Source: Pareuzebyella sediminis
GTDB lineage: Bacteria > Bacteroidota > Bacteroidia > Flavobacteriales > Flavobacteriaceae
Assembly: GCF_008367235.1 (NCBI RefSeq)
Contig: NZ_VTZS01000002.1
Location: 620,001 to 684,000, forward strand
Reading direction: 5' to 3'
DNA: 64,000 nucleotides
The notes beneath the pieces were generated by a model that ran no database searches, was not told the origin of the DNA, and worked only from the letters and a program-made list of their open reading frames with translations. Positions within the stretch are counted from its first letter, which is position 1. Every line of letters starts with the position of its first letter. Shown piece after piece: positions 47,520-57,405 of the stretch. The position numbers and the translations under genes are program-made.

Positions 47520-48512
47520 ATGGCATTATTTAATTTTCAGAAACCCGATAAAGTAATAATGATCGATTCCTCGGATTTCGAAGGGAAGTTTGAATTCCGA
47601 CCTTTGGAACCTGGTTATGGATTGACTGTCGGGAACGCATTACGAAGGGTATTGCTTTCATCTTTGGAAGGCCATGCAATAACTTCCGTCAGAATTGACG
47701 GTGTTGAACACGAGTTTTCGGTTATTTCAGGTGTAGTAGAAGATGTTACCGAAATTATATTGAATCTAAAGCAGGTTCGATTCAAAAAACAAATTGATGA
47801 TTCCGAGGCAGAAGTGGTTTCCATTTCAGTGAGCGGAAAAAATCAACTTACGGCCGGTGACTTTCAGAAATTCATTTCCGGTTATCAAGTGTTGAATCCA
47901 GATTTGGTCATCTGTAATATGGATGCCAATGTAAGTATCAACATGGAAATCGTAATCGACAAAGGACGCGGATACGTTCCGGCCGAGGAAAATAAGAAGT
48001 CTAACGCGGCTTTGGGTACTATTGCGGTCGATTCTATATTTACACCTATAAAGAATGTAAAGTATAGCATTGAAAATTTCCGAGTAGAGCAAAAGACCGA
48101 TTACGAAAAATTGGTATTCGAAATAGTTACTGATGGGTCTATTCATCCCAAAGATGCTTTGACCGAAGGCGCTAAGGTTTTGATACATCACTTCATGCTG
48201 TTTTCAGATGAACGTATTACATTGGAAGCTGATGAGATCGCACAAACCGAGACGTATGATGAAGAGTCATTGCACATGCGCCAGCTTCTAAAAACCAAAT
48301 TGGTAGATATGGATCTTTCGGTAAGGGCCTTGAATTGCTTGAAGGCAGCTGAAGTAGATACTTTGGGAGATTTGGTCTCTTTTAATAAGAACGATTTGAT
48401 GAAGTTTAGAAACTTCGGAAAAAAATCGTTGACCGAACTTGAAGAATTGGTCATCAATAAAGGACTAAGCTTTGGCATGGACCTTTCAAAATACAAATTA
48501 GATAAAGATTAA
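47520..48512 (+). CDS. rpoA: DNA-directed RNA polymerase subunit alpha
   Basis: A 330-residue alpha subunit. The N-terminal dimerisation domain has [31 protein letters not shown] (given in part: [18 protein letters not shown]). The C-terminal domain, which contacts UP elements and activators, has [16 protein letters not shown] and [16 protein letters not shown]. The linker near residues 232-250 is acidic. Encoded between rpsD and rplQ, 18 bases after rpsD. Confidence 0.98.
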   Translation: MALFNFQKPDKVIMIDSSDFEGKFEFRPLEPGYGLTVGNALRRVLLSSLEGHAITSVRIDGVEHEFSVISGVVEDVTEIILNLKQVRFKKQIDDSEAEVVSISVSGKNQLTAGDFQKFISGYQVLNPDLVICNMDANVSINMEIVIDKGRGYVPAEENKKSNAALGTIAVDSIFTPIKNVKYSIENFRVEQKTDYEKLVFEIVTDGSIHPKDALTEGAKVLIHHFMLFSDERITLEADEIAQTETYDEESLHMRQLLKTKLVDMDLSVRALNCLKAAEVDTLGDLVSFNKNDLMKFRNFGKKSLTELEELVINKGLSFGMDLSKYKLDKD

Positions 48513-48573
48513 CTGTTATTTCTTACAGGAAAGGGATAATCCCTCAGTTGGAGAAATACATTAGAATAAAGAA

Positions 48574-49269
48574 ATGAGACACGGTAAGAAAGTCAATCAT
48601 TTAGGTAGAAAGACGGCTCACAGAAAGGCAATGTTGGCCAACATGGCTTGTTCGTTGATAGAACACAAGAGAATCAATACCACAGTAGCCAAAGCCAAGG
48701 CATTGAAACAGTTCGTTGAGCCCTTGATTACAAAATCGAAGCCTGAGAACAACGTAACGGCAGAAAAGGGAACGCATAATAGACGTATCGCTTTTAAGAA
48801 TCTTCGTGACAAATATGCAGTCAATGAGTTGTTCAGCGTAGTGGCCGAAAAGGTAGCCGATAGACCAGGAGGATATACCAGGATTATCAAATTGGGTAAT
48901 CGTTTGGGCGATAATGCCGACATGGCTATGATCGAGCTTGTAGATTTTAATGAACTATACAACGCAGGTAAATCTAAAAAGAAATCTACCCGAAGAAGTA
49001 GAAGGAGCAAGGGCAATAAAGAAAATGTTGCCGAGGAGGTAAAAGATACAAAAGCTGAAGAAGTGGCCTCAGAAAGCATTGAGAACCAAGTAGATACGGC
49101 TGCTGAGACTGAGACCCAAACTGAGCCTGAAGTAGAAAGTACCCCAAAGCCGGAAGCTGAAGCAGCGACGGAAACTAAGGTCGAAGAAACCGAAACCCCG
49201 GAGGTAAAGAATACAACGGAGGACTCTGAAAAAGCAGATGAGGAAAGCACCGATGACAAAAAGGAGTAA
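48574..49269 (+). CDS. rplQ: 50S ribosomal protein L17 with long acidic C-terminal tail
   Basis: A 231-residue L17, about 100 residues longer than the E. coli protein. Residues 1 to about 130 are the ordinary fold near the exit tunnel ([40 protein letters not shown]). After a basic link ([13 protein letters not shown]) the last 85 residues are almost only Glu, Thr, Ala, Lys, Val and Asp, and are expected to be disordered. Many Bacteroidota L17 proteins are extended, but this one is near the long end. Last gene of the cluster, followed by a strong terminator. Confidence 0.97.
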   Translation: MRHGKKVNHLGRKTAHRKAMLANMACSLIEHKRINTTVAKAKALKQFVEPLITKSKPENNVTAEKGTHNRRIAFKNLRDKYAVNELFSVVAEKVADRPGGYTRIIKLGNRLGDNADMAMIELVDFNELYNAGKSKKKSTRRSRRSKGNKENVAEEVKDTKAEEVASESIENQVDTAAETETQTEPEVESTPKPEAEAATETKVEETETPEVKNTTEDSEKADEESTDDKKE

Positions 49270-49294
49270 CGTGTTGATATTTAATAATATTAGG

Positions 49295-49327
49295 AAAAGG
49301 ATAAACTTCATGGTTTATCCTTTTTTT
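49295..49327 (+). terminator. Terminator of the ribosomal protein cluster
   Basis: AAAAGGATAAAC (49295-49306) and GTTTATCCTTTT (49313-49324) form a perfect 12-bp stem with a TTCATG loop, followed by further T residues. It lies 25 bases after the rplQ stop. Confidence 0.9.
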
Positions 49328-49352
49328 ATGTTTATTTGTGAAGTACGTCCTT

Positions 49353-49360
49353 TAATTTTG
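49353..49360 (+). promoter_or_regulatory. Putative carA promoter, -7 element
   Basis: TAATTTTG matches TAnnTTTG exactly. A TTTG at 49335-49338 is only 14 bases upstream, shorter than usual spacing. The 75-base leader to carA contains a 7-codon ORF, MIKAVER (49388-49411). Confidence 0.5.
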
Positions 49361-49435
49361 CATTAGTAATATCGGTGTAAATTAATTATGATAAAAGCAG
49401 TTGAGAGATAATCACTAAATCACTATATAAAATCT

Positions 49436-50557
49436 ATGAAATATCAATCGAAAAGAAAGGCATTAGTGTTATTGGCAGATGGTACAATCTTTTATGGAAA
49501 ATCAGTAGGAAGTAAAGAAGGAACCGCTTTCGGTGAGGTTTGCTTTAATACCGGTATGACAGGATATCAGGAAATTTTTACCGATCCTTCTTATTTTGGG
49601 CAGTTAATGGTAACCACCAATGCGCATATCGGAAATTATGGTACCAATGGCGATGAAGTTGAGTCTGAATCGATCAAAATTGCAGGGCTGATCTGTAAGA
49701 ATTTCAGCTACGAGTATTCAAGATCTTTAGCGGATAAAAGCTTGGAGGCATTTCTCAATGAAAATAATCTTTTTGCCATTTCCGACGTAGATACAAGGGC
49801 TTTGGTTAGCTACATTAGGGATAATGGTGCTATGAATGCGGTGATTTCGACAGAGGTTGAGAATATTGAAGATCTTAAGAAACGTTTGGCCGAGGTGCCC
49901 AGTATGGAAGGTCTTGAGCTCGCCTCAAAAGTATCGACAAAGATGCCTTATTTTTATGGTGATGAAAGTGCCTCTTTTAAAATTGCAGCGCTCGATATTG
50001 GAATCAAAAAGAATATTCTTAGAAATTTGGCCAAGAGGGATGCCTATATCAAGGTATTTCCTTATGATACCTCCTTTGAAGAAATGCAATCTTGGAATCC
50101 GAATGCCTATTTTATATCGAATGGTCCTGGAGACCCCGAGCCACTTTCAGATGCCATTGCCGCGGCTAAAGAAATGATTGCAAGCGGGAAACCTGTATTC
50201 GGCATTTGTTTGGGGCATCAAATTATCGCCCTGGCCAATGGTGTATCCACGTATAAGATGTACAATGGGCACAGGGGTATCAATCATCCTATTTTGAATC
50301 TGTTAACAGGAAAGGGCGAGATTACATCTCAAAATCATGGTTTTGCCGTAAATAGGGAAGAGACCGAAAGTAATCCTGATTTGGAAATCACCCATGTTCA
50401 TCTAAACGATAAAACGGTGGCGGGAATTCGTATGAAGGAGAAAGATGTGTTTTCCGTACAGTATCATCCTGAGGCAAGCCCCGGGCCCCATGATGCCGAT
50501 TATCTCTTTGATCAGTTCTTTGATTTAATAATGAAAGATAGGGTAGAGGCCGTTTAA
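49436..50557 (+). CDS. carA: Carbamoyl-phosphate synthase small subunit
   Basis: A 373-residue glutaminase subunit that feeds ammonia to CarB for carbamoyl phosphate (arginine and pyrimidine synthesis). The N-terminal CPSase domain has LLADGTIFYGKSVGSKEGTA and NTGMTGYQEIFTDPSY. The class I glutaminase domain has nucleophile Cys258 in FGICLGHQI and the His-Glu pair in QYHPEASPGP. carB is not in the window. It has its own promoter after the ribosomal terminator. Confidence 0.97.
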   Translation: MKYQSKRKALVLLADGTIFYGKSVGSKEGTAFGEVCFNTGMTGYQEIFTDPSYFGQLMVTTNAHIGNYGTNGDEVESESIKIAGLICKNFSYEYSRSLADKSLEAFLNENNLFAISDVDTRALVSYIRDNGAMNAVISTEVENIEDLKKRLAEVPSMEGLELASKVSTKMPYFYGDESASFKIAALDIGIKKNILRNLAKRDAYIKVFPYDTSFEEMQSWNPNAYFISNGPGDPEPLSDAIAAAKEMIASGKPVFGICLGHQIIALANGVSTYKMYNGHRGINHPILNLLTGKGEITSQNHGFAVNREETESNPDLEITHVHLNDKTVAGIRMKEKDVFSVQYHPEASPGPHDADYLFDQFFDLIMKDRVEAV

Positions 50558-50621
50558 GGTAGGTTATGGGTGTTAATTTTCATTATCTGCCAATTGTCAA
50601 CGGCTTTCATAACGGGTTTTA

Positions 50622-50629
50622 TATATTTG
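50622..50629 (+). promoter_or_regulatory. Putative eno promoter, -7 element
   Basis: TATATTTG matches TAnnTTTG exactly, 44 bases before the eno ATG. The nearest TTG at 50594-50596 is 25 bases upstream, longer than usual. Confidence 0.5.
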
Positions 50630-50673
50630 TAAACAGTTAAATCAATCGTTTTTTTCCAACTAAAAATATCTAA

Positions 50674-51966
<1,293 letters not shown>

Positions 51967-51985
51967 ATATTATCATTTTATCAGT

Positions 51986-52033
51986 AAAAGGTCTTTCTTT
52001 TCGAAACTTTCGGATAAGAAAGACTTTTTTTTT
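51986..52033 (+). terminator. Terminator after eno
   Basis: GTCTTTCTT (51991-51999) pairs with AAGAAAGAC (52016-52024), and the stem is extended by AAAAG against the first T residues of a T9 run. The loop can pair further (TCGAAA with TTTCGG). Confidence 0.85.
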
Positions 52034-52062
52034 GGTGCCATCGTAAAGTTTACTTACCTTTT
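52031..52062 (+). promoter_or_regulatory. Putative promoter of the GT5 glycosyltransferase gene
   Basis: TTTG at 52031-52034, a 20-base spacer and TACCTTTT at 52055-52062 (one mismatch) precede the ATG at 52089. The -33 element lies in the T-run of the eno terminator. Confidence 0.5.
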
Positions 52063-52088
52063 TCATCAAACAGAAACTAACGCTACGC

Positions 52089-53624
52089 ATGAATAATTTT
52101 CTTTTTGTTGCAGCCGAAAACGATGCTATTCCTGCCTGCAAAGCCGGCGGTATGGGTGATGTGGTTCGTGATGTTCCACGAGAAATCGCCAAGCGCGGGG
52201 ATCGAGTGCACGTGGTAGTGCCGTCTTATGGCAGGTTGCATCAGAATGGTACATTGAAGTCGTATCTTAACTTTCCGATGAGGGGTACCACGTACTCCGC
52301 TGAAATTTATGAAGTGCCTCCAAAAAAGCAAATCGAAAATATTACGCACTATGTAATCCATCATCCGGAAATTATGGAAGGGGGTATCGCCCATATTTAT
52401 CATGACGACCCTACCGAACCGTTCTTCAATGATTTCATTAAATTTATTATTTTTTGTACTGCGGTCGCAGAAGCAATCAAAAGCGATGTTTTTGATCAGT
52501 TAGATGTCGTTCATATGCATGATTGGCATTCAAGTGCCGTACTTTTCTTAAAGAACTACCATCCTGAGTATAGCGATTTGAAGAAGATACGGTACGTCTA
52601 CAGTATTCATAATCTGGCTATTCAGGGCATTAGACCATTTTATGATAATTATGCGTCGGTGCATAACTGGTTTCCAGAAATCGAGTTGAAGCATGATGAG
52701 CTGATGGATCCAAGATATCAAGATTGTATTAATCTGATGGCTGTGGGGATACGTCTTTCCGATGCCGTGCATACGGTTTCTCCCTCCTACAAAGAAGATG
52801 TGATGTTACCGAGTAGAAGACCCGAATTCGTGGGTGGTGAAGGTCTGGAGTTGGACTTGCAAAAGGCCAATAATGAAGGAAGGTTGTATGGTATTTTAAA
52901 TGCATCGAACTATAATAATATAAGGGAGGCCGAGACTGGCTTTTTATATCGAAATACGGTTAAGGCCCTTTTCGGATGGCTTCAAGATGAATCTAAAAAG
53001 TATAAGGCAGATTTCTTGGCGCATACCGGGGAGAAAATCATGAAGTATGTTATCGAGCGCCCTAAATTTATTGTTTCAAGTGTGGCGCGATTGACGGAAC
53101 AAAAATTTTATTTTTTCAAAAGGTCACCAGAGGCACTTGAAGCTATGCTAGAAAGGCTCCATAAAATAGATGGCATTTTTATGCTTTTAGGTACCGGTGA
53201 TCCTGATTATGAAGAGTTTTTTCGCAGTGTGAGCTACAAATACCAGAATTTTATTTTTACCAATGGGCAGTCGGAAGACCTGATCGATTCTATCTATCTA
53301 GAGTCTAATCTCTATTGTATGCCCAGTCTTTTCGAACCCTGTGGTATCAGTCAGATGTTGGCCATGCGTAATGGAAATCCTTGTTTTGTACATCATACCG
53401 GGGGCCTTAAGGATACGGTCATACCAATGAAAACTGGTTTTGCCTTTGAAGGTAGTACCTATGAGGAACAGATTGAAAATATGATTAAAAAATTCGATGA
53501 GGCTCTTACCGTTTGGGAAACCGACCAGCCTACTTGGAAAAAAATCAAGGCGAACGCAAAAAAGGTACGCTTTACCTGGGAAAAATCGCTTGATGAATAC
53601 TATGAAAAACTCTATTTGCTATAG
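52089..53624 (+). CDS. Glycogen/starch synthase-like glycosyltransferase (GT5)
   Basis: A 511-residue GT5 family enzyme that would transfer glucose from a nucleotide sugar to an alpha-1,4-glucan. The N-terminal glucosyl-donor motif is KAGGMGDVV (the K-x-G-G loop), HDWHSSAVL follows, and the C-terminal domain has ARLTEQKFYF, GTGDPDYEEF, and SLFEPCGISQML with HHTGGLKDTV. It is longer than E. coli GlgA (477) because of extra sequence around residues 60-110 and 270-310. No glgB, glgC or glgP is adjacent, which is unusual, so the product could be a related polymer. It stands alone between eno and gltA. Confidence 0.83.
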   Translation: MNNFLFVAAENDAIPACKAGGMGDVVRDVPREIAKRGDRVHVVVPSYGRLHQNGTLKSYLNFPMRGTTYSAEIYEVPPKKQIENITHYVIHHPEIMEGGIAHIYHDDPTEPFFNDFIKFIIFCTAVAEAIKSDVFDQLDVVHMHDWHSSAVLFLKNYHPEYSDLKKIRYVYSIHNLAIQGIRPFYDNYASVHNWFPEIELKHDELMDPRYQDCINLMAVGIRLSDAVHTVSPSYKEDVMLPSRRPEFVGGEGLELDLQKANNEGRLYGILNASNYNNIREAETGFLYRNTVKALFGWLQDESKKYKADFLAHTGEKIMKYVIERPKFIVSSVARLTEQKFYFFKRSPEALEAMLERLHKIDGIFMLLGTGDPDYEEFFRSVSYKYQNFIFTNGQSEDLIDSIYLESNLYCMPSLFEPCGISQMLAMRNGNPCFVHHTGGLKDTVIPMKTGFAFEGSTYEEQIENMIKKFDEALTVWETDQPTWKKIKANAKKVRFTWEKSLDEYYEKLYLL

Positions 53625-53680
53625 TTTTCAATGGCTCTTTGAACAAACCTGTTAATAATTGTCTAAAGCGATTCCCTTAA

Positions 53681-53711
53681 TTGTTAACGTGGTCCATTTT
53701 TCTTAATTTTA
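53681..53711 (+). promoter_or_regulatory. Putative promoter of gltA
   Basis: TTG at 53681-53683, a 20-base spacer and TAATTTTA at 53704-53711 (last base differs from consensus) lie 31 bases before the gltA ATG. Confidence 0.55.
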
Positions 53712-53742
53712 GCGTTCACTTAAACCTAAGCAATACTAAAAA

Positions 53743-55029
53743 ATGTCAGACAAAGCTACCTTAGAATATAACGGTCAGAAATATGAATTTCCAGTAATAG
53801 AGGGTTCTGAAAATGAATTGGCCATCGATATTAAAACTTTGCGCTCTTCGACGGGTGGAATGATTACCATAGACCCGGGATATAAGAATACAGGATCTTG
53901 TGAAAGTGCTATTACTTTTTTAGATGGGGAGAAAGGTATTTTAAGGTATCGAGGGTATTCCATAGAAGAACTGGCTGAAAAAGCGGATTTTTTGGAAGTG
54001 GCTTACCTTCTCATTTTTGGTGAGCTACCGAATAAAGAACAGCTTGAAAAATTTCACAAAGACATTAAAGACGAGTCGCATATTGATGAGGAGATGAAAA
54101 AGATTTTGGATGGCTTTCCGAAGTCTGCCCATCCTATGGGAGTTTTATCTTCTTTGACCAGTGCATTGATTGCTTTTAACCCCTCGACAGTTGATGTTTC
54201 TTCGGAAAAAGATATGTACCACGCCATCGTACGCATATTGGCCAAATTTCCCGTTTTGGTCGCGTGGACATTAAGAAAGAAAAAAGGCCTTCCTCTTGAT
54301 TATGGCGATGATAGTTTGGGGTATGTAGAGAACATACACAAGATGATGTTCAAAAAGCCGAATCAGAATTATCAAACAAACGAAGTTGTAATTGAGGCTC
54401 TTGATAAGTTATTGATACTTCATGCCGATCATGAACAGAATTGCTCAACTTCTACGGTGCGTATCGTAGGGTCTTCGCACGCAGGTTTGTTTGCCTCGCT
54501 TTCAGCAGGGATTTCCGCATTATGGGGACCATTGCATGGTGGCGCGAATCAAGCGGTATTGGAAATGCTTGAGGCTATTGAGAAAGATGGAGGCGATACG
54601 AAGAAATATATGGCCAAAGCTAAAGATAAGAGTGATCCTTTTAGACTGATGGGTTTTGGTCATAGGGTGTATAAGAATTTTGATCCTAGGGCAAAAATTA
54701 TTAAAAAAGCCGCTGATGACGTTTTAGGTAGTCTGGGTATCGAAGATCCGATTTTGGATATCGCCAAGGGCTTGGAAAAAGAAGCTCTGGAAGACCAATA
54801 TTTTGTAGATAGAAAATTATACCCCAACGTTGACTTTTACTCAGGCATTATATATCGGGCGCTGGGTATACCGACCGAAATGTTTACAGTAATGTTCGCT
54901 CTAGGTAGATTGCCGGGATGGATTGCACAATGGCGTGAAATGCGTTTGCGGGGTGAGCCCATAGGACGTCCTAGGCAAGTTTACATCGGAGAGACATTGA
55001 GACCTTTTGTGGAAGTAGGATCGCGATAG
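53743..55029 (+). CDS. gltA: Citrate synthase, type II
   Basis: A 428-residue citrate synthase (oxaloacetate plus acetyl-CoA to citrate, first TCA-cycle step). It has the N-terminal beta domain of the hexameric NADH-sensitive class (LEYNGQKYEFPVIEGSE). The catalytic residues are visible as His in GPLHGGANQAV, His in GFGHRVYKNFDPRA and Asp in NVDFYSGI. Complete, with a strong terminator 22 bases after the stop. Confidence 0.97.
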   Translation: MSDKATLEYNGQKYEFPVIEGSENELAIDIKTLRSSTGGMITIDPGYKNTGSCESAITFLDGEKGILRYRGYSIEELAEKADFLEVAYLLIFGELPNKEQLEKFHKDIKDESHIDEEMKKILDGFPKSAHPMGVLSSLTSALIAFNPSTVDVSSEKDMYHAIVRILAKFPVLVAWTLRKKKGLPLDYGDDSLGYVENIHKMMFKKPNQNYQTNEVVIEALDKLLILHADHEQNCSTSTVRIVGSSHAGLFASLSAGISALWGPLHGGANQAVLEMLEAIEKDGGDTKKYMAKAKDKSDPFRLMGFGHRVYKNFDPRAKIIKKAADDVLGSLGIEDPILDIAKGLEKEALEDQYFVDRKLYPNVDFYSGIIYRALGIPTEMFTVMFALGRLPGWIAQWREMRLRGEPIGRPRQVYIGETLRPFVEVGSR

Positions 55030-55051
55030 CTGTACCACATACAAAGTATTT

Positions 55052-55090
55052 CGAAAGGCCCGTTTGAAACTTCAAATGGGCCTTTCGTTT
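55052..55090 (+). terminator. Terminator after gltA
   Basis: The arm at 55052-55068 (starting CGAAAGGCCCG) pairs with 55071-55087 (ending GGGCCTTTCG), a nearly perfect 17-bp stem with one G-T, followed by TTT. Confidence 0.88.
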
Positions 55091-55102
55091 AAATGGTATA
55101 TG

Positions 55103-55129
55103 TTGCTAAAAGGGCATAACCTATCTTTG
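55103..55129 (+). promoter_or_regulatory. Promoter of the deiminase-ctlX operon
   Basis: TTG at 55103-55105, a 16-base spacer and TATCTTTG at 55122-55129 (exact -7). The G of the box is the first base of a GTG that would begin a longer reading, so the ATG at 55147 is the true start and the leader is only about 10 bases. Confidence 0.6.
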
Positions 55130-55146
55130 TGCAAAAATGGATATAC

Positions 55147-56061
55147 ATGTTTAACCTTCATATAGTCGACGAAATCGCTCCGCTCAAGTCTGTAGTTTTG
55201 GGTACGGCCAAAAGTAGCGGGCCTGTGCCAAGCCCTGAGGAAGCCTATGACCCCAAATCGCTCGAACATATACTAGCCGGTACTTATCCTGCCGAAGAGG
55301 ATATGATTTTGGAAATGGAAGCCTTTGCCGAGGTTTTTAGAAAATATGGGGTAGAGGTCTATAGACCTGAGATTATTGAAAATTGTAATCAGATTTTTTC
55401 AAGGGATATCGCCTTTGTTATAGATAACAAAATGATTAAGGCTAATATACTGCCTGATCGAGAAGAAGAATTCGAAGCTATATTACATGTTCTTGAGGCG
55501 ATTGAACCTGAAAATATTCTTTATCCTCCAGAGGAGGTACATGTGGAAGGGGGAGATGTAATGCCTTGGAATGACTATGTTTTTGTAGGAACCTATACAG
55601 GTGATGACTATCCCGATTATATTACGGCAAGAACCAATCGAGAGGGTGTTGAATATATCAAAGATATGTTTCCTCACAAAAAGGTAAAATCATTTGAGCT
55701 GAGAAAATCGATACGTAATCCTAAGGAGAATGCGTTACATCTTGACTGTTGTTTTCAGCCTATCGGCAAGGGGAAGGCCCTCATTCACAAAAACGGATTT
55801 CTCATAGACGAAGAGTATCAATGGCTGGTCGATTTTTTTGGAAGGGAAAATATTTTTGAGATCACCCCAGATGAGATGTACAGGATGTTCAGTAACGTTT
55901 TCTCTATTTCGCCGGAGGTCGTAGTCACTGAACGGAATTTTACCCGTTTGAACGAATGGTTACAAAGCCAAGGTTTTACCGTCGAGCAAGTACCCTACTC
56001 CGAAGTTTCAAAACAAGGAGGATTATTGCGCTGCAGCACCTTGCCTTTAGTAAGGAAATAG
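55147..56061 (+). CDS. Guanidino-group modifying enzyme (dimethylargininase/amidinotransferase family)
   Basis: A 304-residue protein of the guanidino-modifying superfamily (arginine deiminase, dimethylargininase, glycine amidinotransferase). Catalytic pieces are the acidic EVHVEGGDVMPW, His-Asp in LHLDCCFQPIG and the nucleophile Cys296 in LLRCSTLPL. The internal NCNQIFSRDIAFV fits the substrate-binding Asp. The start at 55147 was chosen because of the promoter. It sits 13 bases before ctlX in one operon, suggesting catabolism of arginine, methylarginine or a related guanidino compound to citrulline, which CtlX would cleave. The exact substrate cannot be told. Confidence 0.82.
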   Translation: MFNLHIVDEIAPLKSVVLGTAKSSGPVPSPEEAYDPKSLEHILAGTYPAEEDMILEMEAFAEVFRKYGVEVYRPEIIENCNQIFSRDIAFVIDNKMIKANILPDREEEFEAILHVLEAIEPENILYPPEEVHVEGGDVMPWNDYVFVGTYTGDDYPDYITARTNREGVEYIKDMFPHKKVKSFELRKSIRNPKENALHLDCCFQPIGKGKALIHKNGFLIDEEYQWLVDFFGRENIFEITPDEMYRMFSNVFSISPEVVVTERNFTRLNEWLQSQGFTVEQVPYSEVSKQGGLLRCSTLPLVRK

Positions 56062-56074
56062 TAAATAGAGAACT

Positions 56075-57004
56075 ATGCAAAGTACCAATAGCATTTTGAT
56101 GATTCGACCGGTCAGCTTTCGCATGAACGAACAGACCGCCGTCAATAATTATTTCCAAGAAGATATCGATCTAAAAAACGCTACGATCAATCTAAGGGCA
56201 CAGGAAGAATTCGATGCGATGGTAAGCCTTTTACGAGAGAACGGGGTAACAGTCATCGTGGTCGACGATACCTTGCAACCTGATACCCCTGATGCTATTT
56301 TCCCCAATAATTGGATATCTTTCCATGAAGACGGTACGGTAGGCCTATATCCAATGTTCGCCGAGAATCGCAGAAAGGAAAGACGGGATGATATTTTCGA
56401 TATTCTCGAACAAAAAGGATTTCGAATTGATACTGTAGTAGATTATACTTCAGCAGAGGTAGAAGGCATTTTTTTGGAGGCCACGGGAAGTATAGTATTT
56501 GACCGTATCGACAGAAAGGCATATTGCGCCCTTTCCGATAGGGCCCATGAAGACCTATTTATTGAATTTTGTGAGGATTTCGAATACTTTCCTGTGATTT
56601 TCACGGCTAACCAGTCAGTAGGCGGTAAGCGAATGCCCATTTATCATACTAACGTGATGATGTGTGTGGCCGATGATTTTTCGATAATTTGTCTTGATGC
56701 TATCGATGATAAAAAAGAGCGTAGGAATGTCATCGATCACTTGAAAAAAAGCGGAAAGGAAATACTGTCGATTTCTGAAGCTCAAATGCACCATTTTGCG
56801 GGTAATATGCTTCAGGTATTGGGCTTCGGCGACAAAAAATACATGGTTATGAGCTCGGCGGCATATCAAAGCCTAACCAAACAACAAGTCGAGCACATAC
56901 AGTCCTATTGCGGGATTATACATAGCTCGCTAAAAACCATCGAAACATGCGGAGGGGGCAGTGCCAGATGTATGATGGCGGAAATATTTCTACCAAAGGC
57001 CTAG
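56075..57004 (+). CDS. ctlX: Citrulline utilization hydrolase CtlX
   Basis: A 309-residue member of the same guanidino/ureido hydrolase fold. Family features are MIRPVSFRMNEQT, DAIFPNNWISFHEDGT, LEATGSIVFDR, HTNVMMCVADD and the C-terminal ETCGGGSARCMMAEI with the nucleophile Cys299. CtlX was shown in Francisella to hydrolyse citrulline to ornithine, ammonia and CO2. The second gene of an operon with a deiminase-like enzyme, it completes a plausible arginine-to-ornithine route near carA. Confidence 0.87.
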   Translation: MQSTNSILMIRPVSFRMNEQTAVNNYFQEDIDLKNATINLRAQEEFDAMVSLLRENGVTVIVVDDTLQPDTPDAIFPNNWISFHEDGTVGLYPMFAENRRKERRDDIFDILEQKGFRIDTVVDYTSAEVEGIFLEATGSIVFDRIDRKAYCALSDRAHEDLFIEFCEDFEYFPVIFTANQSVGGKRMPIYHTNVMMCVADDFSIICLDAIDDKKERRNVIDHLKKSGKEILSISEAQMHHFAGNMLQVLGFGDKKYMVMSSAAYQSLTKQQVEHIQSYCGIIHSSLKTIETCGGGSARCMMAEIFLPKA

Positions 57005-57057
57005 TTTCTCAATATATTCAGATGTACAATTGCGTGGTTTGATCTGTCAAAGCTTAT

Positions 57058-57210
57058 TTAGTGGATAGCTTCTATGGATATTTCTTTTCCCAATGTAGAA
57101 TCGGCCCATTCGTTCTGATCGGCAGAATGAGTATGTGTTACTTGATATTGGATCAAAGCGGCGATTACGAATCCTGTAAAATACAAAAGGCTCTTAACTT
57201 TTTTATTCAT
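57058..57210 (-). CDS. Putative 50-residue small membrane protein
   Basis: ATG at 57210 to TAA at 57058 encodes 50 residues: basic MNKKVK, one transmembrane or signal-like helix (SLLYFTGFVIAALIQYQV), then a polar His/Asp/Glu-rich tail (THTHSADQNEWADS, ending EISIEAIH). The N-in basic start plus helix is protein-like. The overlapping plus-strand ORF looks like a shadow. It lies downstream of GH31 and of a short remnant, tail-to-tail with ctlX. No function can be given. Confidence 0.5.
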   Translation of the reverse strand: MNKKVKSLLYFTGFVIAALIQYQVTHTHSADQNEWADSTLGKEISIEAIH

Positions 57211-57247
57211 GGTATATCTGATTTGATGCTGAAGCTAAAGTAGGGCA

Positions 57248-57405
57248 TTAGTCTTTCAAAAATCCCATGATGTTGTCAATAATGCCCTTTTGGTGGTCAA
57301 AGGCTTTCAAACTGTTGAATAACGTTTTCTTTAATCGTATTACTATGCCTTTGGTCGAATCAGACAATAAATGCTGTCCCGATTTCCATAAGAAGCTATC
57401 TAGAT
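57248..57405 (-). pseudogene. Unidentified coding remnant downstream of GH31 gene
   Basis: Reading minus from the GH31 stop, one frame is open for about 52 codons to TAA at 57248 and looks like protein (LDSFLWKSGQHLLSDSTKG, then LKAFDHQKGIIDNIMGFLKD). There is no ATG or GTG start; the frame runs back into the GH31 end in another phase. I read it as the 3' end of a lost gene. The parent family is not recognised. A functional small ORF starting at TTG cannot be excluded. Confidence 0.35.

Noticed and set aside
48618-49259. 213-codon ORF antisense to rplQ
   Set aside because: Caused by the repetitive Glu/Ala/Thr codons of the L17 tail read backwards, giving Ser/Val-rich low complexity.
57061-57243. 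Plus-strand ORF of 60 codons after ctlX starting at GTG
   Set aside because: It is the mirror of the better minus-strand small protein at 57058-57210 and has no membrane or domain logic of its own.
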